A model generated the notes under the pieces. It was not told the origin of the DNA. It saw only the letters and a list, made by a program, of their open reading frames with translations, and searched no databases. From the NCBI GenBank assembly GCA_029216955.1, contig JANAVB010003400.1, positions 11,197,654 through 11,261,653 of the forward strand: a stretch of 64,000 nt of DNA, given 5' to 3'. The position numbers and the translations under genes are program-made. The DNA is from Iris pallida. Its lineage: Eukaryota; Streptophyta; Magnoliopsida; Asparagales; Iridaceae. Positions 1 to 11,926 of the stretch are shown piece after piece. How positions within the stretch are numbered: the stretch's first letter is position 1; every line of letters begins with the position of its first letter.

Positions 1-224
1 GCAAGAGACTATCGTATGACCATGACATTCCTAACATGGCTAGCATGCTAGTTAAAGCACCCAACAATGCTAGGCATGCCATACTTTCTAATCGTCTTGC
101 ATATTCAAACTCAACCATGACTATAGTCCATTTATATAATATAAATAAGATAAAATATATAGAAATAAATAAAAATCCAAATTAATTACTTCAAATATTA
201 TTTTAAATTTGAGGGGTTTTACAT
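1..224 (-). repeat. E1 3' LTR (partial)
   Basis: This is the first 224 bases of the LTR in element orientation; it begins TGTAAAACCCC on the minus strand at 224, directly after the polypurine tract. It matches the start of the 5' LTR at 8005-8228, with about 6 differences (2.7%). The rest lies beyond the left edge of the window. Confidence 0.9.
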
Positions 225-237
225 CCTTCCCTCCTTA
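225..237 (-). other. E1 polypurine tract
   Basis: The minus strand reads AAGGAGGGAAGGA immediately before the LTR start TGTAAAACC. This is the expected plus-strand DNA priming site. Just upstream (238-260) is the AATTTCGATGACGAAAT-type sequence also found before the tracts of E2 (34838-34853) and E4 (45304-45321). Confidence 0.85.
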
Positions 238-308
238 AAAATAATTTCGTCATCGAAATTAAAACAATACCATATGGAAAGTAGAAACCACTAAGAAAAC
301 ACAATAAA

Positions 309-554
309 TTACGTACCTTGATTCTCAAACAAATGGGGGAATCGCTCTCGCATAGAATCCTCGCGCTCCCACGCAGGCTCGTCCGGTGAATGATGCTTCC
401 AACCAACTCGAACAAGTCTAATGGCCTGACCTCATAATGTCTTCTCGCTAGAGTCAAGAATCCCAACTGGCTGCTCCTCGTAAGATAAAGTCGGCCCCAC
501 AGTGAACTCAGAATGGTCAAGCACATGACTAGAATCTGCCACGTACTTTCTCAA
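309..554 (-). pseudogene. E1 chromodomain (C-terminus of pol)
   Basis: After the integrase ends in HDIFHVS, an in-frame TAG stop is followed by LRKYVADSSHVLDHSE and then a typical plant chromodomain tail (about 50 residues, including RLVRVGWKHHSPDEPAWE and MRERFPHLFENQGT), ending with TAA at 309-311. A second in-frame stop (TGA) stands where chromoviruses usually have arginine. Both stops are one C-to-T change from Gln and Arg codons. Chromodomains of this group are thought to guide integration to marked chromatin. The domain assignment is firm; the function is lost in this copy. Confidence 0.85.
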
Positions 555-1760
555 CTATGACACATGGAATATGTCATGCACACCCTCTAGTGATGGAGGT
601 AGTGCAAGACGATATGCCACTTCTCCTACTCTCTCAAGAATGTCGAAAGGACCGATGTACCTCGGGCTCAGTTTCTCCTTGCTACCAAACCGGATGGTAC
701 CTCGGGTCGGTGATATGCGCAAGAATACATGATCGCCTTCCTTGAACTCCAAGGGCCGGCGATGTGTATCCGTCCAATGCTTCTGTCTATCTTGAGCCGC
801 CTGAAGATGCTTTTGAATCTGCTTAATGTTCTCCACGGTCTGTGTCACTAGCTCAGGTCCAAGAATCTGACGCTCTCCCACGTCACTCCAACAAACAGGC
901 GATCTGCACTTCCGTCCATACAATGCCTCAAAAGGTGCCATCTGGATGCTTGTTTGGTAGCTATTATTATAAGAGAATTCTACCAAGTGCAACTGATCCT
1001 CCCAAGATCCTCTGAAATCCAGCATACAAGCTCGTAACATGTCCTCGAGTGTCTGAATCGTGCACTCTGACTGTCCATCAGTCTGAGGGTGATATGAGTA
1101 CTGAACTTCAATCAAGTTCCCAGACTATCCTGCATACTCCTCCCAAAATGCGATGTAAATCGAAAATCACGATCTGACACAATGCTGACAGGTACACCAT
1201 GCAACTTCACGATCCGCTTCATGTACATGTCTTCCAATACCTCGATAGACTGTCCTACTCGAAATGGCAAGAAATGTGTCGACTTGGTCACTCGATCTAC
1301 AATCACCCAGACCGCGTCCTTCCTGCTAGGGCTCCTCGAAAATCCAGTGACGAAGTCCATCGTGATATGTTCCCACTTTCACTCAGGAATAGGAAGTGGC
1401 TGTAGAAGTTCGGCTGATCTGTGATGCTCGGCTTTGACCTGCTGACAAACCAAGTATCTAGCTACAAATTTTATAATCTCCCTCTTCATTCCGTGCCATC
1501 AAAAATGTTGCCTCAAATCTCGGTACATCTTTGTACCCCCGGGATGGATATAGTAGATAGAACTATGTGCTTTTTCCATCAACTCCTGTCGAAGCTCTCC
1601 GTTTGGAACACATAAGCACTCTCCACACCTCAATGTTCCATCCTTGTGAATCTGCAACTCTGTCTGCTCTCCGGCTTTAGTCTTCTCAAAGAGCCTTCTG
1701 AATCTCGCATCTGTGGGCAAGGTTGCCTTAATCCTCTCAATTAATAAAGACTGAACTTCC
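555..1760 (-). pseudogene. E1 integrase
   Basis: Decayed integrase of a chromovirus. The N-terminal zinc finger is seen around 1480-1570 (the two His near SSIYYIHPGGTKMYRDLRQH) with its CxxC partner in YLVCQQ near 1450. The catalytic core starts at MDFVTGF (first Asp, 1360), has the second Asp in VSDRDFRF, and the Glu in HPQTDGQSECTIQTLEDM. A frameshift near 1112 separates the second Asp from the Glu. A TGA replaces a Trp just after the zinc-finger histidines (HF-stop-WHGMKR). The C-terminal region with LSPRYIGPF and VAYRLALPP is intact to 555. It would have inserted element DNA into the chromosome; this copy cannot. Confidence 0.88.
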
Positions 1761-3230
1761 AACTGTGCTAGAAAACCTTATGATCCCGGCAATATGATTT
1801 CGATCCCAAGCTTCTAAAGATCCCCAAGCAAATGACGCTGTGTCGTCAAAAAGTAAGCTGCAGGCTTTCTGTTCAAGGCGTTTGCAACTACGTTCACCTT
1901 CCCCGGATGATACTGTAGCTCAATGTTGAAGTCTTTCATCAGCTCCAACCAACGTCTTTGTCTCATATTTAACACTTTCTAAGTAAAGACGTACTTCAAA
2001 CTCTTATGGTCGGTGAATATCACCACTCTCTCGCCATGTAGATAGTGCCTCCAGAGCTTTAGCACAAATATGACTGCAGCCAACTCTAGATCATGCGTCA
2101 GATAATTCTTCTCGTGAGCCCTCAACTTTCTCGACGCATAACCAACTACCTTACCCTATTGCATTAGGACACATCCCAATCCACTACCGGATGCGTCGTT
2201 ATATACCATAAATCCTCCTGACCCTGAAGGAAGAGTCAAGATCGGTATTGTCGTCAAACGCTTCTTCAGCTCATCAAAAGCCGTCTGACACTCTGTCGTC
2301 CAGGTGAACTCCTGCTTCTTACGCATCAACCGCATCATAGGCTCAGCAATCCTCGAGAAATTCTCTACGAATTTCCGATAGTATCTGACAAGTCCGAAAA
2401 AACTCCTCACCTCTGAAACCAATGTATGCACTGGCCATATCGCAATGACCTCTATCTTCTTCGGATCAACTGAAAGTTCTTCTCCAGAAATAATATATGG
2501 CCCGGAAATGAGACCTTGTCTAAGCAAAAGTCACACTTACTGAGCTTGGCATACAACTTCTTTTCTCTCAATACTCCCAACACAACTTGAAGATGCTCTT
2601 CATGCTCCTCATGGTTCTTAGAGTATACCAGTATATCATCAATGAATATCACTACAAATTTGTCTAGATATTGGTGAAATACCTTATTCATCAAATTCAT
2701 GAACACTGCTGGCATGTTGGTTAGACCAAATGGTATCACCAAAAATTTATAGTGTCTATACCTCGTCCGAAAAGCTGTCTTCTGAATATCTTCCTTCCGT
2801 ACTCTGATCTGATGGTATCCGGACCTGAGGTCGATCTTGGAAAACACTCGTGCCCCACTAAGTTGATTGAACAGGTCATCAATACGCGGTAATAGATATT
2901 TATTCTTAATCGTTACCTCGTTCAATTTCCTATAGTCAATGCATAGGCGCACAGTTCCGTCTTTCTTTTGCACAAATAAGACGAGCGTTCCCCATGGAGA
3001 AGCACTAGATCGAATAAAGCCTTTGTCCAGCAATTCATCTATCTGGGCCTTCAACTCTTCTACTTCTTTTGGTGCCAACCGGTACACATGAGAAGAAATC
3101 GGCTTCGCTTCTGGAACCAACTCTATGGTGAATTCAATCTTTCTATCGGATGTCAAACTGGAAAGGTCTTCTGGGAACACATCTTCAAACTCTGATACAA
3201 CTTTCGGCAAGTACTGGCTCCTTCTTTGTT
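1761..3230 (-). pseudogene. E1 reverse transcriptase and RNase H
   Basis: RT begins at about 3210 with a conserved FEDVFPEDL segment, then [58 protein letters not shown] (first catalytic Asp) and [10 protein letters not shown] (catalytic Asp pair), to about 2452. A one-base shift near 2490 moves the frame to VRYYRKFVENFSRIA and the RNase H start (VYNDASGSGLGCVLMQ, 2156). RNase H continues to about 1900 ([26 protein letters not shown]) with at least two TAG stops at probable Gln codons. Upstream of 3230 I see only stop-filled traces of the protease-RT linker. The catalytic residues of RT are still present. Confidence 0.88.
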
Positions 3231-4237
3231 ATGTGGGCCTTTAGAGTGGGATGGGTACCCTGCTCTATAGCCCCTCGAAGAAATTCAAACTCCGAAAGAC
3301 CTGGGAGCCTAAAAATCACACAACCTCGACGACAATCTATTTAAACATTAGAAAAGCACGATATGTGAACTATAAAATGAGGGTCGCTAAGAGGATACTA
3401 TGTGTCTATCTATCAAGTACGAGCGTTTGTTTTTCAGAATAAGCAGAGACAAAAAATAATAAAGAGTTCAAGTGTGATGTGGTCTAATTCAAATACGGGG
3501 TTCAAAGGCGATTGAATAGTTCAAAAAAAAATAGTTGCCAAGGTAGTTACGGATGAGATCCTAGAGAGCAAGTGTATTTGTTAGCTATATCTCAATCCAC
3601 GTAAAATAATCATAAGAAGAGAGAACCAAGTGCGCTAGGTTGATCAGACCATAATGCACCAGTTCTGATTAAACAATATGTTAGTGGGTGCACCCAAATA
3701 AACATATGTCTTGAACAAGCTCGATAAAAGAAATAAGCTTGCAAAGCAAGGCTATAATAGCAGTATCAATCAAGATAGTCAAAAATATAAGTATGTGAGA
3801 AATAGTTTAAGTTTCTTAAAATCTAAAACTCACATGGTGTTTGGGCCTCTACCATTGTCCTACTGTTTTGTCTAAGGCTTTGACCTGCCAAATGTGTTAT
3901 GGACCTCTAGATAACCTATTAACGTTAAGACAATGGGATGCTAGGTTGTGAGACATACTACCCAACTTACAAGAGTTCTACTGGTAGTGTAATTGAATCA
4001 ATAGAGCCGACAAGTCATCTTTCTAGCCTCTATTGAGAAATAAGATTCACGGTAGAAAAAGGAATCAAGCAAGATGTAGTTCAAAGCAGTCAAACGAGAG
4101 TTCAAAAATGGAATCAAGGAAGGAGATCAAGTATGTGGATGAGATCCTAGATTCTAATCCTATATGCAGGCTTGCTTGGTATAGTCATCTAACTAAGACG
4201 ATTTGACGAATAACTTGCATGGGCTACCACAAAAATA
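3231..4237 (-). other. E1 internal leader, noncoding
   Basis: No supported reading frame. The part next to the LTR (4214-4237) reads on the minus strand TATTTTTGTGGTAGCCCATG, a motif shared with the leaders of E2 (19339) and E4 (41834). The block 3400-3760 matches, in element orientation, E2 at 34150-34500, and in part E4 at 45030-45160, where the block lies after pol. E1 therefore lacks gag and protease and carries before pol a segment that E4 carries after it. Confidence 0.7.
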
Positions 4238-4604
4238 TGTCACGCCCCAGTTCCAAAATCCATAAGGGCTAGAATACGTGGCATGCCAGCATACACATTC
4301 CGTAGGTATACCCAATTTAATGGACCAATGGAAGGTATCTTAAGTTATAAAATAATCTCATGGCAAGCACAATCTGTACTCATCCACAGAAAAAGAATCA
4401 CAGAATAAGAAAGCATATCGTGCTAAAATAAAGAAATATAAAATTGTTAAAGAGAAGTATAAAATTACATGAAAAAATTCATGGGTACAAGTCTCAGTCA
4501 AATAAATGATCGCTACAATGTCTCAGATGAAAGTATAAAAATATCTACTACAATGTCTCAGCTTTGTCATAAAATAAAGTAAAGAAGTAAATATCCACCA
4601 GGTG

Positions 4605-4696
4605 CTACTCTGGATCAACCTCGTCGTCCACGGATGGTGCAAAGGTAGAATAATCTTTCGGCCCATACTCCTCCGGAAAGATCTCGTCAGCTAAAT
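4605..4696 (-). other. E1 LTR candidate terminal exon (acidic peptide)
   Basis: On the minus strand a pyrimidine stretch ending TTCTTTCCCAG (a good 3' splice site) is followed by about 90 bases that read, in phase 1, DLADEIFPEEYGPKDY and on to DDEVDPE and a stop at 4605-4607. The same arrangement (acceptor, phase-1 entry, short mostly acidic frame, stop, about 250-525 bases before the LTR end) occurs in the other chromovirus LTRs of this window. That it is spliced and translated is inference. Confidence 0.45.
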
Positions 4697-7027
4697 CTGG
4701 GAAAGAACCAGGTCCTCAAGGGATATAACAAGGCACATAATATACAGGCTAAAGTACAGTAAGTAAATGGAATATCGGGATATCTAACCAAACTAACGTG
4801 ATGCTTTGAGGACAAAGTTCGCAAGCGCAGACATATCCAAAGTAAATGACATCCGGGTCAGGCGTACATATAGCCGTAGCTCCGTAACGAAATCTCAACG
4901 ATAACTAAGAGAGAAACATGGATCACAGGAAACAGGTAATCTCTTCGGATAAATGTATATACATATATAAGAGTGTATGTGCACAGCATGGCCCGCACAA
5001 GTAGTAGTCGTCCTCAACTCTCAAGAAACAATAAGTTGCAACCACAACTTACTGTTCTGACCTCTATCTAGACGGCAATCCTACGACACATCTAAAAGAA
5101 AGATAAAATGACACAAACACCCTTAACCTACAGGTAACAGGAAATCAGGTATCTCAGGTAATCTGGCTCCAGTATCAGGATAATATTTGTGTCAATCATG
5201 TGTCGTATCCTATAGGTCTTTTATGTAAATAATTCCATAAACCACAGACAGGCTCTATATATCAATACTAGACAACTCATCAGTTGAATGGCACCCGGAT
5301 GTAATCCGGAAGCCCGTATCGATATAATTCCTAAGGTCAAGCATAAGAAATAAAATAGAAACAAATAAGTGATAGAATGAACAAGAACTATACGATAGCA
5401 AGGTGCAATTTCCTGATTCTGTACTGTGAATATGAAATGCCGCTCCTGCGTCCACGCCTCCGGAACCCGACGCTCCTAGATAATTAATTAACGAAATTAA
5501 GCCACTACTCATGAACTTACAATACGACTTAATTAGTCAAAGTAATGTGTTAGAATTATATTCAATCTCTTATGGAACCATTTAGATTTATACAATCACA
5601 CTCAGGTTCCACGAGACATCAAAATACAGTTTTAGGGTTTCCAACTCTCAATTAGTCGGTTATGCCCCTACTTCTATAACATGCTTAAAAATTATATAAA
5701 ATTCATAAAAATAATATCTAAACTAATTTTCTACAAATTTATCTCCGGAATTCCAGAATTAATATTTCTAAAGACATTTATGACTAGTTGATTACTAAGT
5801 CAGCTAGTCTACCCGTAACTCGTTCAGAACATAGTTAATTACTCATAATTGATAAAATAACCAAAAATATATTTTAAACAGAAATAAAATAATTTATTTC
5901 ATAAAATAATATCATAGGTATAAGGGTAAAGTTATACTACAAGTTTGAGACATTCTAGGTCAGCAAGTTACCCGAAATTAGCTAGTTTTGACCTATAAAT
6001 TTCTCGACCAGAATTGAGTTGCTAAATTCGTGGAAAAATACTTAAAAATCCTAATGTCAATATATTAACCTACATAAAATTTAGTTTTGAAAAATTTCTA
6101 CAGAAACTTATAGTTCCTTCACAACGTGGTAAGTTTTGGCTCTACCAAAACATGAAAATAGCTATCATAAATCATAAAACTTTTATGGGTGAAAATACTA
6201 CCCAAGAGGCATCGAAACACTATTTATACAGAATTAATACCATAATTTCTACAGATTTATGAGATGGGCTTGAGAAGGAAAAGTTAGGATTTCTTACCAA
6301 GGTCCTTGCTTTGTGCAGGCTTCTTCTTGTCAAAGCTCCATCCTTTGATGATGTCCTTGCTCGCCAATCATTTCTTGATGAGCTTGGAGGGGTGGACAAT
6401 GGTTAGGAATGGTTGGATGGGGGAGATGGAGTTTTTAGGGTTGGTTTGGTGGAGTTTGGATGGAATAAGGATGAAAAGGAGAAGTTTTATGAAGGAGGAA
6501 GAGATGTGCAATAGAGGGGATGACGTGTAGGGGCTAAGGGGGTTTGTTTGCTGCCAAATAGGTGAGGGGGAGATGGTGTTTTGGTCGGCCAAAGGTGAGG
6601 GAGAGAGAGAGATTAGGGTTTGGTTAAGATTTGGGATGAGTTGGTATATTTAAACATATCCTTATATGAATTATAAGTATCTAGGATTTAAATCCTAATT
6701 AATTGAATGTATTCGGCCAAGGGGGGTTGCTTGGCTGAACATGCTTAGTGGGGTCCACTAGGTTTTATTTGGTTATTTAAGGAGTTGTCCAATTAAGTGG
6801 TTGAGGATTTAAATAAAAGGTTTTCTTATATGGAACTATTTAGATTTCTAACTCTAATTGAAACTAAATCTGAATAATCATTGTAATTACATGTTTATTA
6901 ATTTATTTTAACATCTAATATGATAATCTAGGTTTGAGTTTGGCTTGGGTGAGGTTTGATAAGGTTTGGTGCCACCGAATTACCTAAAAAGGTCATAAAG
7001 GCTCTCTTAACTAATTAATAAAATAAA

Positions 7028-7962
7028 GAGAAATTTTGAGTGGCACCCCACTTTTGTTTACCATATTTACAGTGCACCCCACAAGTTTACAACAATGTAA
7101 GGTACCCCCACTTTTGACGGTTTTTGTCTCCAATTTACGGTCAACCCCTATGACCATTTTTTGACCAAAATACCCATGTCTTCTTTTCCGTATCCTCCTA
7201 TGTTTTCAATGTCTGCCCCCTGCCCGCCGTCGGCGTGCCTCCGCCGCCCCCCTTCACCGGGCCCTAGCACCGCCCCCCTCGCCGACCTCGCCGCCCCCCT
7301 CTCCGACCTCGTCGCCCCCCCTCTCCGACCTCACCGGGCCCTAGCGCTGCCCCCCCGACCTCGCCGAGAACCTGCGCGACTTCGTGCGCGCGGTCGGCGT
7401 TCGCCACTTCCTTCGACTTTGTCTACCGCGTGTCCTCGTGGGTCCCCACGGGTCCTCGAAGTCCTCCGCCGCGCTCCTCCGCTTCGTCCGCCCTCAGCTT
7501 CGTTCGCCGACGGCCTCGAGTTCTACTGGGGAGGAGGAGGGGGGCGACAAGGTCGGGGATGGGGGGCGACGAGGTCGGCGAGGTCGGGGAGGGGGGGCGA
7601 CGAGGTCGGCGAGGGGGGGCGGCGAGGTCGGGGAGGGGGTTGGCGAGGGGGGCAGCAAGGTCGGGGAGGGGGCGGTGAGGTCGACGAGGTCGGGGAGGGG
7701 GGACAGCAAGGTCGGGGAGGTCGGGGACAGGGGCGGCGAGGTCGGAGAGGGGGGGAGGGCGGCAGCGGCGAGGGGGGGCGAGAGACACGGTGAAGAAGAC
7801 AACAGGTCGGGGGTATTTTTGTCAAAAATTTTGGGTCAACCCACTTGACCGTCCATATTGGACGAAAAATGTCAAAAGTGGGGGGTATCTTACATTGTTG
7901 TAAACTTGTAGGATGCACTGTAAATATGGTAAACAAAAGTGGGGTGCCACTCAAAATTTATC
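7028..7962. mobile_element. Mutator-like (MULE) non-autonomous element, 935 bp
   Basis: Long terminal inverted repeats begin GAGAAATTTTGAGTGGCACC at 7028 and end with the complement (GGTGCCACTCAAAATTTATC) at 7962. They match for about 90 bp almost without gaps and more loosely to about 120 bp. The flanks are an exact 9-bp duplication, TAAAATAAA (7019-7027 and 7963-7971), the size typical of Mutator-like elements. There is no transposase. The interior (7190-7800) is very GC-rich, unlike the AT-rich host LTR. Confidence 0.85.
7190..7800. repeat. GC-rich interior of the MULE with inverted minisatellite arms
   Basis: The left part (7250-7340) is C-rich with repeats of CGACCTCGCCGCCCCC type; the right part (7525-7780) is G-rich with repeats of GGGGAGGGGGGCGACGAGG type, which is the complement. 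The arms could pair, leaving a single-copy stretch of about 180 bp (7345-7525) as the loop. Several frames are open because of base composition alone. The unique stretch might be a captured gene fragment (Pack-MULE), but I recognise no protein in it. Confidence 0.6.
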
Positions 7963-8228
7963 TAAAATAAAATACGACTTGTGCCATGATTTGAATGGTT
8001 AACATGCAAGAGACTACCGTATGACAATGACATTCCTAACATGGCTAGCATGCTAGTTAAAGCACCCAACAATGCTAGGCATGCCATACTTTCTAATCGT
8101 CTTGCATATGCAAACTCCACCATGACTATAGTCCTTTTATATAATATAAATAAGATAAAATATATAGAAATAAATAAAAATCCAAATTAATTACTTCAAA
8201 TATTATTTTAAATTTGAGGGGATTTACA

Positions 8229-8995
8229 AAGGGATGTTTCTATAGTCTAAACTAACAATGTTAATTTCCAAGCAATTTTAGGGTTTTGATTTGTTTTCAT
8301 TAGTGTTTATGCCACAATAAATATTGCAAATACCTCATCACATGTCTAGCTTTTTAGCTGGGATACCCTAATCTCAATATTTTATAATGTTCCACAATAT
8401 AAAACAAATATGGAAGAAAGTCTAAAATTGACATATCTACATAAGATATTAGTAATTTGTGTTGACAATATCTTATATAGATATGTCAATATCATATGCA
8501 CTTAAGATAGCTACAACTCCATGTACAAAAATATATATTATTTCTTTTCCTTCTCTTTTCTCTTCATTTTTATGTTAAGGAATTGGCTAATTTACAATTA
8601 GATACTCCAAAAAATTTCTGAGCTACAAGTTACTATTCTAAACTATTTAAATGGGTAACCTACCACCCTAAAGTATCATGTTTAACAACTAAATACTTTC
8701 AACTTTCACCAATTTGCTACTTAATGTCCTACATTTATTAGGTAGGGTACTGTGAGACCCATCTCACAATCTCGGAATTCGTATATAGATACGTGAGTTT
8801 TTACTGTTCATTGAATTTTCTCGATTATCGTGATGGTTGTATCGTGGCATACTCATGTTTACTTGGATTTCTGATGACTATGTTGTTTATCAAACTACCG
8901 GTGACTTGTATTTTACCCTTGTCATTGCCATAGACCTGTGTTTAGAAGAGAGAAACTTAAAATTTTCTCAAAATGTAAAATTTTCCTTCAGACAT
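8229..8995. other. AT-rich spacer without genes
   Basis: No reading frame of note. It contains a near-perfect hairpin (8427-8490). At about 8752 a sequence TGTGAGACCCATCTCACAAT could be the start of another LTR, but no matching end was found before 8996. Confidence 0.5.
8427..8490. repeat. Perfect-length 24-bp hairpin, one mismatch
   Basis: Arm 8427-8450 (ATTGACATATCTACATAAGA and 4 more bases) is the reverse complement of 8467-8490 with one mismatch; the loop is 16 bases. It may be a small foldback or MITE remnant. Confidence 0.6.
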
Positions 8996-10554
8996 TGTCA
9001 CGCCCCAAAACCAGATTACTGGTAAATAGGGACGGACTAGGCCAGCTACGTATACATAGTACTCCAGTATCCTAAAATACAGTCAAAGCTATAGATGTAG
9101 GGGTTACTACTACAAGCCAACAGTCAATCATAGGTCAAGCAAATCCTAGATATCTCAATCACAGGTAAGTAAGTTAAGTACAAGTATGATCATCAGGCAT
9201 ATAAGACAATAAAGCGTCTCAAACTATAATATATAGACGAACATGAAGCTAGTAATACAAAATGAAGAACTAGCAAGACTGTAAGTCATACATGATCAGT
9301 TCTAGCTGTAGTCTAGAAATATACAAATCATGTCTAAGCCCGTAGGCCAAAATGTCAAGTCCAAAACATGAGCTAAACACGTGCTCGGTGGCTAAATGCC
9401 ATAGGAGACTATAAAGATAATAGTGGATAAGATAAAGAACACACACTCAGGCACCCTGGTGCTCCGGGTGGCCACCATCGAATGGAAGGTCAGGTAGATC
9501 CTCTGGCTCCTCTATCAAATCTGGTCAAACAAAACCAGTGGGGTCCGACCTCCAATAGTAAGTACCACAAAGGAAGGCAAATTATGAACTAAAACCAGTA
9601 CATAATTTATAACAACACTAAAGTAAAACAGTAAAATGAGACAAGAATAGTGTTAGTGGTACAACTGTGTATATGAAAGAAAATTGAAAACATGTAAGAA
9701 AAAACAACATGTGAACACGTAAGGGTGAAACTGAGCATTTAAGCATGTAATAAAGTCGAGCATGTAAGACAAATAGTGAAACCGGATATATGAGCAGGAA
9801 TTATAACATGTACAGGAATCTAGATACCGAAATAACAAGCTAGAATAAGACAAGACTAGACAAGAAAGGAAAGGACTTCATTCGTCAATCACGGCCAAGC
9901 AATGAGTACGGTTGATACATTAGCTAACTAGGGTTATCACAATCCTAATTACTAACATGCATATTGAGAAATCCAATCCAACTATCTACCCTGCAGACTA
10001 CCTAACTTATCCAGGCTGAAGATATAGATAATAAAAATTGATACATCGTCTGCGAGACAAATGTCTTCTAACTAGTATGCTTCGTACGACGGTAAGCTAA
10101 TAGAAGTACAATATACTGGATATACTGGATTGCTCCATTCGATAGTGTGCTAGAAATGTGTTCATCATGACAGACAGCTACAAGTCCATTATAAGGGGCC
10201 AGAACAAAGGGCTTGCAGGCAAGTGAGAAATTCTTCCCTCTTAATGGATCTAGATAATCAAGCTAGTTGTATAGTTCCTAACATTTTAATTCAAGATTCT
10301 GGGTGCGACATTCTGAAAAAACCATCATAGACATGAGATATGTAAGACTAGACTTGACAAGACAAACATGAGAGTGCACTATAACAAACAATTACAAGAT
10401 AAGACAAGACAAGTATCAAGACTGGAGTGCGCTACGACGAGCCACTGTATCAAGCTAGACATATACAAAATTAAGATTGCACCATGGCAGGCCACTATTA
10501 GATAGGCTATACATGTACACATGTATAAGAAATCCAGGCAAACATAGTAGTATA
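8996..10554 (-). repeat. Chromovirus LTR fragment a (minus strand)
   Basis: It begins TGTCACGCCCCAAAACC, the complement of the LTR end seen in E1, and reads on as LTR-like noncoding sequence. Its right limit is uncertain; I place it where the next LTR end begins. A candidate acidic exon is present at 9447-9520. Confidence 0.55.
9447..9520 (-). other. LTR fragment a candidate terminal exon
   Basis: On the minus strand TTTTGTTTGACCAG is followed in phase 1 by LIEEPEDLPDLPFDGGHPEH and a stop (TGA at 9447-9449). Position (about 525 bases before the LTR end), phase and acidic character match the other LTR copies. Confidence 0.4.
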
Positions 10555-11926
10555 TGTCACGCCCTAGTTCCAAAATACTTAGGAACCCAATACATGAGTA
10601 TGCTAGCTGTACGGCTAGAATAAGTATTCACAATTTAATGAACTGATCCTTGTCGTAGTATGCTGAATTCTATAACTATAATACAACAGTCGTAGGTAAT
10701 CTAATATCTCCACATTAATAATATAATACTATAATCTCATCAATAGGATAGCAACACCAACACAGAAGATATATAATAATGTCTGACTGAAATAGAAATA
10801 GAAAAAGTTCGAATATCTAAATACAAGATCTGTCTGAGATAAATCAAGTCTGGTGAAAATATATCCATGAAAATAAAATATAATGCTAGAAATAATAAAG
10901 TACAAAAATAAGAAAAGAGTCTGGACATAGCTAGGTAGACAAAATGTCCATGACTCTAATCAACTGTCAACCCTTGGATCAGGGAAACTACTCAGGCACA
11001 ACCTCTATATTTTCTACAAGAAATCTGAGCTCCATACCTGTTGAGTAAATTGAAGGATAAAGGTGCTTGTCCGAATCTGGAAAAGAACCAAGTTCTCAGA
11101 GGGACGTAACAAGATACAAAAGAACAAGATACAATACAAATAGTAATAAATATAAGAAATAAACTATGTAAACTATCCATCTATGTGAATGCATATCGAA
11201 GATGACTTTGGTCCGTATGGGTAGGTAAAGGAGTAGTATTAGCGTCAACCAATGCTGAAATATCTACTAGCATACCTCCCGACCGTACCGGATACTTGTC
11301 CGTGGCCTCTGTTGGATATATCTACTAGTATAGCCTATAACAGGGCACACTGAGGCTTATGTGTATTGGCTATCCCATACGCCTGCTAATAATCTTTCCT
11401 TCCCGTTTCTTGCTCTATTCACATTCATGACTCGGGCAATACATATCTCTATGTAAGTCACTAATTAGGCTCAATTTAATCAATATATGTACCGATACAC
11501 GAACCGCTCGCACTGATGATCAGTCAAGTGCGTAAGCCCGTGCAAACACCATGTAATCTCACTCACTGAGCCGTGTATGATATGTGACAAGGCGTAGAAG
11601 TTATTTAGAAACAACTTCACACAATCTGGGTACGTCTCCTATACACGTAAGTCAAACACATGCACATGAACATTAATAATCATATCGATGGCACCCAAGT
11701 CATACTTGGACACACTCTACTAATACATCTACTACTAGTATAACAACAAACCATGTATTTTAATAGTAAAAGAAAATAGCAAGGTGCCTTGCCTGAAATT
11801 TTGGCAAGAGTATGGAGTATCGGTCCGTCTCCAATCTCTGTAGTCGAATGATCATGAACTCTTAGAAGTATAAAATAAACTAAATAAATATTACCACAAG
11901 ACATACCATCTTTTTAGTTACCTTAT
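10555..11926 (-). repeat. Chromovirus LTR fragment b (minus strand)
   Basis: It begins TGTCACGCCCTAGTTCC. The stretch at 11090-11125 (GAGGGACGTAACAAGATAC) matches the complement of the E2 left LTR at 18918-18945, so b is a relative of that LTR. It is cut at 11926 by fragment c. Candidate exon at 10988-11076. Confidence 0.6.
10988..11076 (-). other. LTR fragment b candidate terminal exon
   Basis: On the minus strand GGTTCTTTTCCAG is followed in phase 1 by DSDKHLYPSIYSTGMELR and, after more residues, ENIEVVPE and a TAG stop (10988-10990). It aligns in position and phase with the E1 exon ending DDEVDPE. Confidence 0.4.

Larger units (their letters stand above)
1..8228 (-). mobile_element. E1: Ty3/gypsy chromovirus, minus strand, 3' LTR truncated by window
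   Basis: The boundaries come from a direct repeat: bases 1-224 recur at 8005-8228 with about 6 differences. Read on the minus strand the order is 5' LTR (4238-8228), a noncoding leader, RT, RNase H, integrase, chromodomain (ending at 309), a polypurine tract and the 3' LTR. The C-terminal chromodomain and the LTRs of about 3 kb point to the Tekay/Del branch. No gag or protease reading frame is visible between the LTR and RT. The coding region has several stops and at least one frameshift, so the copy is not autonomous. Confidence 0.9.
4238..8228 (-). repeat. E1 5' LTR
   Basis: The LTR starts at 8228 (TGTAAATCCCC on the minus strand) and ends at 4238 (GGGGCGTGACA). It is 3991 bp, or about 3.05 kb without the MULE and one copy of its duplicated target. 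The 5 bases after it (8229-8233, AAGGG) should be one copy of the target duplication; the other is outside the window. It holds no long reading frame, but does hold a candidate acidic terminal exon (4605-4696). Confidence 0.85.

Noticed and set aside
7161..7954. Pro- or Gly/Arg-rich frames of 80-210 codons
   Set aside because: They come from minisatellite DNA inside the MULE and are open in several frames on both strands.
8752..8995. Possible extra LTR start TGTGAGACCCATCTCACAAT
   Set aside because: No matching end, no target duplication and no second copy in the window.
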